From Enemella evansiae (GTDB lineage: Bacteria > Pseudomonadota > Alphaproteobacteria > Rhodobacterales > Rhodobacteraceae), in contig JAFKDC010000004.1 of NCBI GenBank assembly GCA_017255395.1, forward strand, positions 1-64,000: DNA of 64,000 nucleotides, in the 5' to 3' direction. The translations under genes and the position numbers were made by a program. Below, piece by piece: positions 50,008 to 59,431 of the stretch. The first letter of the stretch is position 1. Every line of letters begins with the position of its first letter. Under the pieces are notes generated by a model, which saw only the letters and a program-made list of their open reading frames with translations, did no database searches and was not told the origin of the DNA.

Positions 50008-51312
50008 ATGACAGCCAGAATGACGGGCGCATCGCTGATCGCGCTGACGACGGTTCTTGCCACGGGCGCGCAGGCGGCGGAGTTCGACGGCGTGACCATC
50101 GACGCCAAGCTGATCGGCGGCCAGCAGTACGAGGCGCTTTACGCGCGCATCAGCGCGTGGGAAGAGATGACCGGCGCCACGGTCAACGTGATCTCGAAGA
50201 AGAACCACTTCGAGCTGGACAAGGAATTCAAGTCCGACATCGCGGCGGGCACCACGGACTGGTGCGTGGGCTCGAACCACTCGTCCTTCGCCTCGCAGTA
50301 CCCGTCGCTTTACACCGACCTCTCGGAATTGGTCCCGCAGGAAACCGTGGACGGCTTCGTGCAGGCCAATATCGCGGCGGCCACGCTGGGCGGCAAGCTG
50401 GTGATGCTGCCGCGCGCGCAGTTCGACGTCTCGGCGCTGTATTACCAGAAGGACCTCTACGAGGATGCCGACCGGGCGGCAGCCTTCGAAGATGAATACG
50501 GCTACCCGCTGGCGGTGCCCGAGACATGGGATCAGGTGAAGGATCAGGCGATCTTCTTCGCCGATCCGCCGAACTTCTACGGCACGCAATACGCCGGCAA
50601 GGACGAGGCCATCGTCGGCCGCTTCTACGAGCTCGTGGTGGCCAATGGCGGTGCGCTCTTCAACGACGACTTCTCGCCCGCGTTCAACTCGGACGCCGGG
50701 AAAGAGGCGCTGCAATGGTTCGTGGACCTCTACGAATCCGGCGCGGTTCCGGCGGGCACCACCAACTACCTCTGGGACGACCTCGGCAACGGCTTCGCCT
50801 CGGGCACCATCGCGCTGAACCTCGACTGGCCGGGCTGGGCGGCCTTCTTCAACGACGCTTCGTCCTCGAAGGTCGCGGGCAATGTCGGCATGGCCCCGGC
50901 GCCCAAGGGCTCGGCCGGTGTGCGCAGCGGCTGGTCGGGCTTCCACGGCTTCTCGGTCACCGAGGACTGCGCCAACAAGGAGGCGGCGGCCTCGCTGGTG
51001 GACTTCCTGACCAACGAGGACAGCCAGAAGCTGGAAAGCAGCGCCGGGCCGCTGCCCTCGCGCACGGCGGTCTGGGAATGGGTGGCCGAAGAGGCCAAGG
51101 ACGATCCCTACCGCGCCGAGGTCCTCGCCGCCTTCCAGGAGACCGCCGCGACCGCCTTTGCGGTGCCGCCGACGGAGTACTGGATCGAATCCACGAACCT
51201 GATCTACCCGGAACTTCAGGCCGCCATCCTTGGCGACAAGACGGTGGACGAGGCGCTGTCCGATGCCTCTGACGCGGTCGACGAACTGATGCAGGAAGAA
51301 GGCGTCTACTGA
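50008..51312 (+). CDS. Sugar ABC importer solute-binding protein (6-deoxyhexose operon)
   Basis: 434 residues. Signal peptide cleaved after GAQAA (about residue 24). It is a family 1 binding protein: YEALYARISAWEEMTGATVN, DVSALYYQKDLYEDA, GTIALNLDWPGWAAFF and a C-terminal AVPPTEYWIESTNLIYPEL. It captures the sugar for the two permeases that follow. GGGAGG at 49996-50001 is the ribosome site. It is first in the operon, with a protective hairpin behind it. Confidence 0.9.
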   Translation: MTARMTGASLIALTTVLATGAQAAEFDGVTIDAKLIGGQQYEALYARISAWEEMTGATVNVISKKNHFELDKEFKSDIAAGTTDWCVGSNHSSFASQYPSLYTDLSELVPQETVDGFVQANIAAATLGGKLVMLPRAQFDVSALYYQKDLYEDADRAAAFEDEYGYPLAVPETWDQVKDQAIFFADPPNFYGTQYAGKDEAIVGRFYELVVANGGALFNDDFSPAFNSDAGKEALQWFVDLYESGAVPAGTTNYLWDDLGNGFASGTIALNLDWPGWAAFFNDASSSKVAGNVGMAPAPKGSAGVRSGWSGFHGFSVTEDCANKEAAASLVDFLTNEDSQKLESSAGPLPSRTAVWEWVAEEAKDDPYRAEVLAAFQETAATAFAVPPTEYWIESTNLIYPELQAAILGDKTVDEALSDASDAVDELMQEEGVY

Positions 51313-51319
51313 CGCCCGA

Positions 51320-51345
51320 GCGGGGGCGGCATCCATCGCCCCCGC
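51320..51345 (+). promoter_or_regulatory. Intercistronic hairpin after solute-binding gene
   Basis: GCGGGGGCG (51320-51328) and CGCCCCCGC (51337-51345) form a perfect 9-bp stem with an 8-base loop, eight bases after the stop. Same position and probable mRNA-stabilising role as the hairpin at 8581-8610, though the sequence is unrelated. Confidence 0.5.
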
Positions 51346-51365
51346 CAATCCAAGGACCAGCCCCC

Positions 51366-52262
51366 ATGACACGTCTGAAACTGCCCCCGTGGCTGGTGCT
51401 TCTGCTGCCAGCCATCGTGATCCTTGCGGCCGTCGTAATGATACCGCTGCTGCTGTCGCTCTACTCCAGCTTCACGCCCTACAAGCTGACGCGGCCCGAC
51501 AGCCTGTACAAATGGATCGGAACCTTCAACTACGAAAAGGCGCTGACGGACGCCAAGTTCTGGGCCGCCTTCGGGCGCACGGTGCTGCTGCTGACCGTGG
51601 CGCTGAACCTCGAGATGCTCTTCGGGTTGGGCCTTGCGCTGATGGTGTCCAAGGTGACGCGCGGCCAGCGCGCGCTGCGCACCATGATGATGTTCCCGAT
51701 GATGTTCTCGCCGATCCTCGTGGGCTTTCAGTTCAAGTTCATCTTCAACGACAACGTCGGGCTGGTGAACAACGCGCTGCAGTCGCTGGGGATCACCGAC
51801 GTCGCCATTCCGTGGCTGGTGAACGGCCAGCTTGCGATGTTCTCGATCATCTTCGCAGAGGTCTGGACCGCCACCTCGGTCTTCGCCATCCTGATCCTTG
51901 CCGGTCTCTACGCCATTCCGCAGGACCCGCTGGAGGCGGCCAAGGTCGACGGCTGCACGCCGTGGCAGAGCTTTCGCTTCGTGACGCTGCCCTTCCTGAT
52001 GCCCTTCATCTACATCGCCATGGCGATCCGGTCGCTGGACGTGGCGCGGGCCTATGACATCGTGCAGATCATGACCAACGGCGGCCCCGCCCGGCGCACG
52101 GAACTGTTGTGGACGCTCATAGGACGCACCGGCTACGTCGACGCCCGAATGGGCTATGCGAATGCGATGGGGTATATCTCCATCTTCCTCGCGATCTTCT
52201 TCACCGTCTTCTTCTTCCGCAAGCTCACCGCCGCGCGGGCAGAGCTGGGCATGGGGAGCTGA
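51366..52262 (+). CDS. Sugar ABC importer permease (MalF-like), second importer
   Basis: 298 residues, six membrane helices, with the EAA loop LEAAKVDGCTPWQSF. LYSSFTPYKLTRPDSLYKWI is the typical first periplasmic loop. It pairs with the next gene, whose ATG lies four bases after this stop. Confidence 0.9.
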   Translation: MTRLKLPPWLVLLLPAIVILAAVVMIPLLLSLYSSFTPYKLTRPDSLYKWIGTFNYEKALTDAKFWAAFGRTVLLLTVALNLEMLFGLGLALMVSKVTRGQRALRTMMMFPMMFSPILVGFQFKFIFNDNVGLVNNALQSLGITDVAIPWLVNGQLAMFSIIFAEVWTATSVFAILILAGLYAIPQDPLEAAKVDGCTPWQSFRFVTLPFLMPFIYIAMAIRSLDVARAYDIVQIMTNGGPARRTELLWTLIGRTGYVDARMGYANAMGYISIFLAIFFTVFFFRKLTAARAELGMGS

Positions 52263-52266
52263 GATC

Positions 52267-53133
52267 ATGGCCAGCAATGCAACCCACCGCAATCGCCGCC
52301 GCGCACTGAAGGCGCTGCACCTCTTCGGCCTGTTCCTTGCCATGCTGGTGCTCTGCGTGCCGGGGCTCTGGATCGTGCTGAATTCTTTCCGGCCCACGGT
52401 TGAGATCATGGCCAAGCCGCCGGTCTGGATCCCGAACGAGCTGAACCTCGACCATTACCGCGCCATGTTCGGCGGGGTGGGAGAGGGCGGAGTGCCGGTG
52501 CTGACCTACTTCCGCAACTCGCTTGTCATCTCGGTCACCTCGACGGCCATCGCGCTCTTGGTAGGCATGGCGGGGGGCTACGCCTTCGCGCGCTACCGCT
52601 TCCGGGGCAAGGCGTGGATCTTCGTCGGCCTGATGTGCACCCGCGCCGTGCCCGGGGTGGCGCTGTCGCTGCCGCTGTTCATCCTCTTCGCGCGGATCGG
52701 CATCATCGACACGCATTTCGGGGTGATCCTCGCCTATGTGGCGATGAACGTGCCCTTCACGATCTGGCTGATCGACGGCTTCTTCCGGCAGGTGCCGCCC
52801 TCGCTGGCCGAGGCCGCGCAGATCGACGGATGCACGCGCTGGCAGGCCTTCTGGCAGGTGGAATTCCCGGTCGCCAAGGCGGGCATCGCCAGCGCCGGCA
52901 TCTTCGCCTTCCTCACCTCGTGGAACGAATACGCGCTGGCGGCGCAGCTGACCCGCTCGGTCACGTCCAAGACGATGCCCGTGGGCCTGCTGGATTTCCA
53001 GGCGGAGTTCACCCTCAACTGGGGCGGCATGTGCGCGCTGGCGGTGCTGATGATCATCCCCGCGCTCATCCTGACCTTCCTCGTACAGAAACATCTCATT
53101 GCCGGCCTGACGTTCGGCGGCGTGAAAGGATAA
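52267..53133 (+). CDS. Sugar ABC importer permease (MalG-like), second importer
   Basis: 288 residues, six membrane helices. The EAA loop AEAAQIDGCTRWQAF and LNSFRPTVEIMAKPP are typical for this subunit. ATG 52267 follows GGGGAGC at the end of the previous gene. Three bases separate it from the ATPase gene. Confidence 0.9.
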   Translation: MASNATHRNRRRALKALHLFGLFLAMLVLCVPGLWIVLNSFRPTVEIMAKPPVWIPNELNLDHYRAMFGGVGEGGVPVLTYFRNSLVISVTSTAIALLVGMAGGYAFARYRFRGKAWIFVGLMCTRAVPGVALSLPLFILFARIGIIDTHFGVILAYVAMNVPFTIWLIDGFFRQVPPSLAEAAQIDGCTRWQAFWQVEFPVAKAGIASAGIFAFLTSWNEYALAAQLTRSVTSKTMPVGLLDFQAEFTLNWGGMCALAVLMIIPALILTFLVQKHLIAGLTFGGVKG

Positions 53134-53136
53134 GAC

Positions 53137-54222
53137 ATGGCTCAGGTCCACCTGCGTGACGTGGTCAAACGGTATGGCACCCTAGAGGTCGTCCATGCCA
53201 TCAATCTCGACATCGAGGACGGAGAGTTCGTGGTGCTGGTCGGGCCGTCCGGCTGCGGCAAGTCGACGACGCTGCGGATGGTCGCCGGGCTCGAGGATAT
53301 CTCGGGCGGAGAGATCGCCATCGGCGACCGGGTGGTGAACGACCTGCCGCCGCGCGACCGCAACATCTCGATGGTCTTCCAGAACTACGCGCTTTACCCG
53401 CATATGACGGTGCGCGAGAACCTCGGCTTCTCGCTGAAGATCGCCAAGCGCCCGCAGGCCGAGATCGACCGCGCGGTCGACGAGGCGGCGGGCATCCTGT
53501 CGCTGGTGCGGCTGCTGGACCGCAAGCCCGGCGCGCTGTCCGGCGGGCAGCGCCAGCGGGTCGCCATGGGCCGCGCCATCGTGCGCCACCCCGAGGTCTT
53601 CCTCTTCGACGAGCCGCTGTCGAACCTCGACGCCAAGCTGCGCACGCAGATGCGGGTCGAGATCAAGAAGCTGCACCAGAAGGTGCGATCCACCATCGTC
53701 TACGTGACCCACGATCAGGTCGAGGCGATGACGCTGGCCGACCGCATCGTCATCATGCGCGACGGCCATATCGAGCAGATCGGCAGCCCGCTGGAGGTCT
53801 TCGAGGCGCCGGTGAACACCTTCGTGGCGACCTTCATCGGCTCGCCGCCGATGAACCTGCTGGAAGGCCGCGTTCAGGGCGACACCGTGGTGCTGGCGGA
53901 CGGCACGGCGGTGCCGGTGCCGCCGGGCCACCGCGTCACCGAGGGGCAGGCGGTGCAGCTGGGCATGCGGGCCGACAACATCATGCCGGTCGGCCATGCG
54001 CTGCCCGCCACCGGGCCGGTGGCAGAGATCGACATGGCGGTGACGCTGACCGAACCGCTGGGCACGGAAACGCTGCTGTTTGCCGAACTCGCCGGGGTCG
54101 AGGTGCAGGCCAAGATGCTGAACCCGCGCCCGGTTCAGGCGGGCGAGCGGATGCGCTTCCAGATCATGCTGGACAAGTGCCACGTCTTCGACGCGGCCTC
54201 TGGCGCCGCGCTGAGGGGGTAG
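53137..54222 (+). CDS. Sugar ABC importer ATPase (UgpC/MsmK family), second importer
   Basis: 361 residues. Walker A GPSGCGKST, signature LSGGQRQR, Walker B VFLFDEP, D-loop SNLDAKL and switch VTHDQ, then the regulatory OB-fold domain (QLGMRADNIMPV). It resembles the ATPase at 10401-11465 but is a separate copy dedicated to this operon. Three bases separate it from the dehydratase gene. Confidence 0.92.
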   Translation: MAQVHLRDVVKRYGTLEVVHAINLDIEDGEFVVLVGPSGCGKSTTLRMVAGLEDISGGEIAIGDRVVNDLPPRDRNISMVFQNYALYPHMTVRENLGFSLKIAKRPQAEIDRAVDEAAGILSLVRLLDRKPGALSGGQRQRVAMGRAIVRHPEVFLFDEPLSNLDAKLRTQMRVEIKKLHQKVRSTIVYVTHDQVEAMTLADRIVIMRDGHIEQIGSPLEVFEAPVNTFVATFIGSPPMNLLEGRVQGDTVVLADGTAVPVPPGHRVTEGQAVQLGMRADNIMPVGHALPATGPVAEIDMAVTLTEPLGTETLLFAELAGVEVQAKMLNPRPVQAGERMRFQIMLDKCHVFDAASGAALRG

Positions 54223-54225
54223 GCC

Positions 54226-55338
54226 ATGGCCCGGATCACCCACGCGCGTGCCTTCATGGTGGTGCTGGAGCCCAAGGTTCTGCGCACCGACGCCATCCAG
54301 TCCTTCAAGGCGCAGGAGACGCTGTTCGTTGAACTAACGGACGCCGATGGCGCGACCGGCATGGGCTACAGCTACACCATCGGCGACGGGGGCCCCTCGG
54401 TGCTGGCGCTATTGCAGCACACGCTTCTGCCGCGCCTGATGGGGCAGGAGGGGGATGCCATCGAGGCGATCTGGCGCGACCTCCTGTTCTTCAGCCACGC
54501 GACGGCGGTCGGGCCGATCATGGCGCTGGCCTTGGCGGCGGTGGACACGGCGCTCTGGGACCTGCGCGGGCATCGCACTGGCCTGCCGCTGCACCGGCTG
54601 GCGGGTGGGGCCAAGTCCCGCGTGCCCATGTACACCACCGAGGGCGGCTGGCTGCACATCGCCCCCGAGGCGCTGGCAGAGGACGCCCTTTCGGCGCAGG
54701 CGCAGGGCTTTCGCGGCTCCAAGGTCAAGATCGGCAAGCCCTCGGTCGCGGGCGATGCCGCGCGGTTGCAGGCGGTGCGCAAGGCGGTGGGCGACGACTA
54801 CGAGATCATGACGGACGCCAACCAGTCGATGACCGCCCCCGAGGCGCTGCGCCGGGTGCCCATGCTGGAGGCGCTCAACATCGGCTGGTTCGAAGAACCG
54901 CTGCCCTCGGACGACATCGCGGGCCACGCGCGCCTTCAGGCCGGGTCACGTGTGCCGGTGGCGGTGGGCGAAAGCCTCTATTCCCCCGGCCAGTTCGCCG
55001 ATTACATCGCCGCCGGGGCCTGCGGCATCGTGCAGGCCGACGTGGCGCGGGTGGGCGGAATCACGCCATGGCTGAAGGTCGCGCATCTGGCCGAAGCGCA
55101 TAACCTCGCCATCTGCCCGCATTTCCTGATGGAGCTGCACGTCAGCCTCGTTTGCGCCGTTCCCAATGCGCCTTGGCTGGAATACATCCCGCAGCTCGAC
55201 GACATCGCCGCCCCCATGGCCCGCGACGGCGGCGAGGCGCTGGCGCCCGTGACGCCGGGGCTGGGCATCGACTGGGACCGCGACAGGCTGGCGGCGCTGA
55301 CCACCGAAGGCAGCGCCTTCGAGACACGGGAGGGATAG
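54226..55338 (+). CDS. Enolase-superfamily sugar-acid dehydratase (mandelate racemase group)
   Basis: 370 residues with a full mandelate-racemase-group active site: KxK (Lys166, Lys168 in SKVKIG), metal ligands Asp197 (TDANQS), Glu223/224 (FEEPLP) and Glu249 (GESLY), and His299 (CPHFLMELH). Enzymes with this set dehydrate or epimerise acid sugars. In this operon, an L-fuconate- or L-rhamnonate-type dehydratase giving a 2-keto-3-deoxy acid is most plausible. The mutarotase ATG follows the stop directly. Confidence 0.85.
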   Translation: MARITHARAFMVVLEPKVLRTDAIQSFKAQETLFVELTDADGATGMGYSYTIGDGGPSVLALLQHTLLPRLMGQEGDAIEAIWRDLLFFSHATAVGPIMALALAAVDTALWDLRGHRTGLPLHRLAGGAKSRVPMYTTEGGWLHIAPEALAEDALSAQAQGFRGSKVKIGKPSVAGDAARLQAVRKAVGDDYEIMTDANQSMTAPEALRRVPMLEALNIGWFEEPLPSDDIAGHARLQAGSRVPVAVGESLYSPGQFADYIAAGACGIVQADVARVGGITPWLKVAHLAEAHNLAICPHFLMELHVSLVCAVPNAPWLEYIPQLDDIAAPMARDGGEALAPVTPGLGIDWDRDRLAALTTEGSAFETREG

Positions 55339-55668
55339 ATGCAACGACACGGACAACTCATCGGTATCGGGGCCGAGGCCATCGCCGAATACAAGGCGCT
55401 GCACGCCGCCGCATGGCCGCAGGTGCTGGAGACGATCACCGCCTGCAATATCCGCAACTACTCGATCTTCCTGAAAGAGCCCGAGAATCTGCTCTTTGCC
55501 TATTTCGAATATCTGGGCGAGGATTTCGCGGCTGATATGGCCCGCATGGCCGCCGACCCGGTGACGCAGCAGTGGTGGGACTGCTGCAAGCCACTGCAAC
55601 GCCCGCTGGAAACGCGGGCTGACGGCGAATGGTGGGCCGAACTGAACGAGGTTTTTCATCATGACTGA
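55339..55668 (+). CDS. L-rhamnose/L-fucose mutarotase (RhaM/FucU-like)
   Basis: 109 residues, the size of RhaM. IAEYKALHAAAWPQVLETI holds the catalytic His, NYSIFLKEPENLLFAYFEY follows, and VTQQWWDCCKPLQRPL carries the paired Trp of the family. It speeds alpha/beta interconversion of a 6-deoxy-sugar after uptake. It is the strongest clue that the operon's substrate is L-rhamnose, L-fucose or a relative. It overlaps the next gene by 8 bases. Confidence 0.9.
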   Translation: MQRHGQLIGIGAEAIAEYKALHAAAWPQVLETITACNIRNYSIFLKEPENLLFAYFEYLGEDFAADMARMAADPVTQQWWDCCKPLQRPLETRADGEWWAELNEVFHHD

Positions 55669-56719
55669 GACCCTGAGACAAAGCGTCGAGATGCCCGAAA
55701 CCGTCACGCCCGTGGTGGTCTTCGGCTCCGGCTCGATCGTGACCGACGCGCATCTGCCCGCCTACCGCGACCTTGGCGTGCCGGTGGCGGGGATCTACGA
55801 CCCGGACCACGCAAAGGCGGCGGAGGTCGCGGGCCGGTGGGACACCCGCGCGCTGAGCACGATGGCGGAAGCGACGGGGCAGGGGGATGTGATCTACGAT
55901 CTCGCCGTGCCGCCCGCCGCGATCCCCGGTATCCTCGAGGCGCTGCCCGAGGGCGCCATCGCGATCATCCAGAAACCGCTGGGCGCCGATCTGGCCGAGG
56001 CCGACGCGATCATCCGCATCCTGCGCCGCAAGAACATCCGCGCCGCCGTGAACTTTCAGCTGCGCTTCGCCCCCATGAGCCTTGCCCTGAAGGATGCGGT
56101 CGCCAAAGGCCTTCTGGGTGAGATCGTGGATTTCGACGCATGGCTGGCGCTGGACACGCCCTGGCATCTCTGGGAGTTCCTGCTGAAGCTGCCCCGGGTC
56201 GAGATCCTGCTGCACTCGATCCATTACCTCGATTTCGTGCGCGACCTGATGGGCAACCCGCAGGGCATCCATGCGCGCACGGTGGGGCATCCGTCCTCGA
56301 CCGTGTCGAACACCCGCTCGACCATGATGCTGGACTATGGCGAGCGGGCCCGCTGCGCCCTGTCGATCAACCACAACCACGCCTTCGGGCGGCAGTTCCA
56401 GGCCTGCGAGTTCCGCATCTGCGGCACCAAGGGCGCGGCCTACATGAAGCTGGGCGTGAACCTCGACTACCCCAAGGGCGAACCGGACGAATTGTGGCTG
56501 AACACCGGCGACGGCTGGCAAGAGGTGCCGTTGCAGGGCAACTGGTTCATCGCCGCTTTCCATGGCCGCTTTGCGCAGGTCCAGCGCTTCGCCGCCGGGC
56601 TGGACGAAGCGCTGGAGGGCTCTGCCGAGGACGCCTGGCACACCATGGCGCTGGTCGAGGCCGCCTACGACAGCTCTGCCACCCCCATGCACCCGATCAA
56701 GGAGGCCCCGGATGCTTGA
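55661..56719 (+). CDS. Gfo/Idh/MocA-family oxidoreductase
   Basis: 352 residues. The N-terminal Rossmann fold (VVVFGSGSIVTDAHLPAYRD) binds NAD(P), IIQKPLGADLAEAD corresponds to the EKP catalytic motif, and HSIHYLDFVRDLMG precedes the C-terminal substrate domain. It oxidises a sugar or sugar acid hydroxyl, a candidate for the first dehydrogenation (sugar to lactone) or a side reaction. It overlaps both neighbours by eight bases. Confidence 0.85.
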   Translation: MTETLRQSVEMPETVTPVVVFGSGSIVTDAHLPAYRDLGVPVAGIYDPDHAKAAEVAGRWDTRALSTMAEATGQGDVIYDLAVPPAAIPGILEALPEGAIAIIQKPLGADLAEADAIIRILRRKNIRAAVNFQLRFAPMSLALKDAVAKGLLGEIVDFDAWLALDTPWHLWEFLLKLPRVEILLHSIHYLDFVRDLMGNPQGIHARTVGHPSSTVSNTRSTMMLDYGERARCALSINHNHAFGRQFQACEFRICGTKGAAYMKLGVNLDYPKGEPDELWLNTGDGWQEVPLQGNWFIAAFHGRFAQVQRFAAGLDEALEGSAEDAWHTMALVEAAYDSSATPMHPIKEAPDA

Positions 56720-57158
56720 ACAGGTCACATATTACGAGGATTACCAGATCGGTGAGGGCCGCGAGACCGTGGGCCGCACCATCACCGAGACCGATTTCGT
56801 CGTCCACGCGGGCCATTCCGGCGACTTCTTCCCGCACCACCTCGACGCCGAGTTCTGCAAGACGCTGTCCTTCGGGCAGCGCATCGCCCATGGCACCATG
56901 GTCTTCACCATCGGCGTCGGTCTGACCGCGACGATCATCAACCCGGTGGCCTTCTCCTACGGCTACGACCGGCTGCGTTTCGTCGCGCCGGTCTTCATCG
57001 GCGACACGATCAAGAGCCGAGTGGAGATCATCGGCAAAGAAGAGATGCCCAAGCGTCCCGGTTTCGGGCGCGTGACCGAGCGGCTGACCGTGACCAAGCA
57101 GGGCGGCGAGACGGCGCTGGTCGCCGATCACATCTACATGGTGGAGATGCGCGGATGA
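56712..57158 (+). CDS. MaoC-like hydratase/dehydratase
   Basis: 148 residues, single hot-dog domain. HSGDFFPHHLDAEF matches the hydratase-2 motif with catalytic Asp and His, and GQRIAHGTMVFTIGVG is the usual second segment. MaoC proteins hydrate trans-2-enoyl-CoAs or act on related enols. No CoA ligase or thiolase is in the operon, so its presence among sugar-acid genes is unusual. It may act on a non-CoA enol intermediate. It overlaps the upstream gene by eight bases and the next by four. Confidence 0.85.
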   Translation: MLEQVTYYEDYQIGEGRETVGRTITETDFVVHAGHSGDFFPHHLDAEFCKTLSFGQRIAHGTMVFTIGVGLTATIINPVAFSYGYDRLRFVAPVFIGDTIKSRVEIIGKEEMPKRPGFGRVTERLTVTKQGGETALVADHIYMVEMRG

Positions 57159-57469
57159 CCGGGCCTTTCCTTCTGCTGCACGCGGCCGACAATGTGCTTG
57201 TGGCGCGCCGGGCCGCGCCCGAAGGGGCGGAGGTCGCGCTGGACAGCGGTGCGGTGCGGCTGACGCGCCCGGTCCCGCTGGCGCACAAGATCGCGCGTCA
57301 CGCCATCGCGCAGGGCGACACGATCCTGAAATACGGCCTGCCCATCGGCACCGCGACAGAGGCCATCGCGCCCGGCGATCACGTCCACGTGCACAACATC
57401 CGCTCGAACTACACGCCGACCCATGCGCTTCAGGACGCGGACGGAGTCAGCGCCGGGGTGGCGCAATGA
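57155..57469 (+). CDS. UxaA-family dehydratase, small (SAF) subunit
   Basis: 104 residues. HAADNVLVARRAAPEG, ARHAIAQGDTILKYGLPIG and HVHNIRSNYTP are typical of the SAF domain at the N-terminus of altronate/galactarate dehydratases. It works with the large subunit that follows (four-base overlap). This makes a second possible sugar-acid dehydratase in the operon beside the enolase-superfamily enzyme. Confidence 0.88.
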   Translation: MTGPFLLLHAADNVLVARRAAPEGAEVALDSGAVRLTRPVPLAHKIARHAIAQGDTILKYGLPIGTATEAIAPGDHVHVHNIRSNYTPTHALQDADGVSAGVAQ

Positions 57470-58662
57470 CCCTGACCGGCTATCCCCGCGCGGACGGGCG
57501 CAAGGGCATCCGCAACACGGTCGTCGTGGCCTACCTTGTGGAATGCGCGCATTTCGTCGCCTCGAAGGTCGTCGTGGGCTTTCCCGACGACGACGTGCAG
57601 CTGATCGGCTTTCCCGGCTGCTTTCCCAACGAATACGCCGCCCGGATGATGGAGCGGCTCTGCACCCATCCCAACGTCGGCGCGGTGCTCTTCGTCTCGC
57701 TGGGCTGCGAGAGCTTCGACAAGGTGCGCGCCTCGAACGCGGTCGCCGCATCGGGCCGCCCTGTGAAGACGCTGGTGATCCAGAAGGCGGGCGGCACCAT
57801 GTCCACGGTCGAGGCGGGCCGGGACTGGGTGCGCGGCGCGCTGGCCGAGATCGGCACGCAGGCGCGCGTGCCCATGGACGTGAGCGAGCTGATCGTCGGC
57901 ACGGTCTGCGGCGGCTCTGACGGGACGTCCGGCATCTCGGGCAACCCGGCGGCGGGTCGGGCCTTCGACCTGCTGGTGGGGGCAGGCGCGGCCTGCATCT
58001 TCGAGGAAACCGGAGAGCTGATCGGCTGCGAAGAGATCATGGCCGAGCGCGCCGTCACCCCCGAACTGGGGCAGGAATTGCGCGCGTCCGTGCAGAAGGC
58101 AGAACGCTACTACGCGACGCTGGGCTACGGGTCCTTCGCGGCGGGCAATGCCGCCGGGGGGCTGTCGACCATCGAGGAAAAGAGTCTCGGCGCCTACGTC
58201 AAATCCGGCGAGTCGCCCATCAGCGGACTGATCAAGCCCGGCGACATCCCCCCGCGCGGCGGCCTGTATCTGATGGACGTGGTGCCGGACGGCGACGTGC
58301 GCTTCGGCTTTCCCAACATCTCGGACAATGCCGAGATCGTCGAGATGATCGCCAGCGGCGCGCATCTGTCGCTGTTCGTGACGGGGCGCGGGTCGGTGGT
58401 GGGCTCGGCCATCTCGCCGGTGGTGAAGATCTGCGCCAATCCCGACACCTACCGCGCGCTGGCCGACGACATGGACGTCAACGCGGGCGATATCATCGAA
58501 GGCCTGCGCAGCATCGACGCCGTGGGCGAAGAGATCCGCGATTTCGTGCTGGCGGTGGCGGGCGGGCAGCAGACCCGGTCCGAGGCCATGGGGCACCGGG
58601 AATTCATCCTGACCTACAAGACTTTCGCGCCGATCGGGCCGGCCTGCCTGCCCGCCGCGTAA
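57466..58662 (+). CDS. UxaA-family dehydratase, large subunit
   Basis: 398 residues, the catalytic part of the altronate dehydratase family: GYPRADGRKGIRNTVVVAYL, GFPGCFPNEYA, SLGCES, TVCGGSDGTSGISGNPAAG, FEETGELIGCEE, and the C-terminal TGRGSVVGSAISPVVKICAN. Conserved Cys in GCF, GCES and GCEE may bind iron. It dehydrates a sugar acid of altronate-like stereochemistry to a 2-keto-3-deoxy acid. Confidence 0.88.
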   Translation: MTLTGYPRADGRKGIRNTVVVAYLVECAHFVASKVVVGFPDDDVQLIGFPGCFPNEYAARMMERLCTHPNVGAVLFVSLGCESFDKVRASNAVAASGRPVKTLVIQKAGGTMSTVEAGRDWVRGALAEIGTQARVPMDVSELIVGTVCGGSDGTSGISGNPAAGRAFDLLVGAGAACIFEETGELIGCEEIMAERAVTPELGQELRASVQKAERYYATLGYGSFAAGNAAGGLSTIEEKSLGAYVKSGESPISGLIKPGDIPPRGGLYLMDVVPDGDVRFGFPNISDNAEIVEMIASGAHLSLFVTGRGSVVGSAISPVVKICANPDTYRALADDMDVNAGDIIEGLRSIDAVGEEIRDFVLAVAGGQQTRSEAMGHREFILTYKTFAPIGPACLPAA

Positions 58663-58676
58663 CCAAGGAGACAGAC

Positions 58677-59414
58677 GTGAAAAGACTGGACGGCAAGACC
58701 TGCGTCGTGACGGCGGCGGGACAGGGCATCGGACGCGCCACGGCAGAGCGGCTGGCGGCAGAGGGCGCGCGCGTCATCGCCACCGACATCAACGAGGCGG
58801 CGCTGGCCGAGCTGAACGCCATCGAAGGGATCGAGGCGCACAGGCTGGACGTGCTGGACGGCGCGGCGATCACCGCCTTCGCCGAGGCGGTCGGCCCGGT
58901 GGACGTGCTCTTCAACTGCGCAGGCGTGGTGCACAACGGCACCATTCTGGAGGCCAGCGAGGAGGAGTGGGACTTTGCCTTCGACCTCAACGCCAAGGCC
59001 CAGTTTCGCATGATCCGCGCCCTGCTGCCGGGGATGCTGGCGAAGGGCGCGGGCTCGATCATCAACATGTCCTCGGTCGCGGGGCCGGTGACCGGGCCGG
59101 TCAACCGGCTGGTCTATTCCGCCTCCAAGGCGGCGGTGGCGGGCATGACGCTGGCGGTGGCCAACGACTACGTGACGCAGGGCATCCGCTGCAACGCCAT
59201 CGCGCCCGGCACGGTCGACAGCCCCTCGCTGCACGAGCGCCTGCGCGCCACGGGCGATTATGACGGCGCGCTGAAGGCCTTCATCGGGCGCCAGCCCATG
59301 GGCCGCATCGGCAAGCCCGAAGAGGTCGCCGCGCTGGTGGCCTATCTGGCCGCCGACGAAAGCGGCTTCACCACCGGACAGGTGCATGTGATCGACGGCG
59401 GCTGGACCGCCTGA
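58677..59414 (+). CDS. Short-chain dehydrogenase (2-keto-3-deoxy-fuconate dehydrogenase-like)
   Basis: 245 residues. TAAGQGIGRATAERLAAEGA (cofactor Gly motif), FNCAGVVHNGTI, Ser in MSSVAGPVTGPV, YSASKAA (Tyr-x3-Lys) and a C-terminal GQVHVIDGGWTA. Asp after the second strand (ATDINEA) indicates NAD. It resembles the dehydrogenase that oxidises 2-keto-3-deoxy-L-fuconate to the 2,4-diketo acid. Start is GTG 58677 behind AAGGAG. Confidence 0.85.
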   Translation: MKRLDGKTCVVTAAGQGIGRATAERLAAEGARVIATDINEAALAELNAIEGIEAHRLDVLDGAAITAFAEAVGPVDVLFNCAGVVHNGTILEASEEEWDFAFDLNAKAQFRMIRALLPGMLAKGAGSIINMSSVAGPVTGPVNRLVYSASKAAVAGMTLAVANDYVTQGIRCNAIAPGTVDSPSLHERLRATGDYDGALKAFIGRQPMGRIGKPEEVAALVAYLAADESGFTTGQVHVIDGGWTA

Positions 59415-59431
59415 CAGGAAGGAAGACAGAC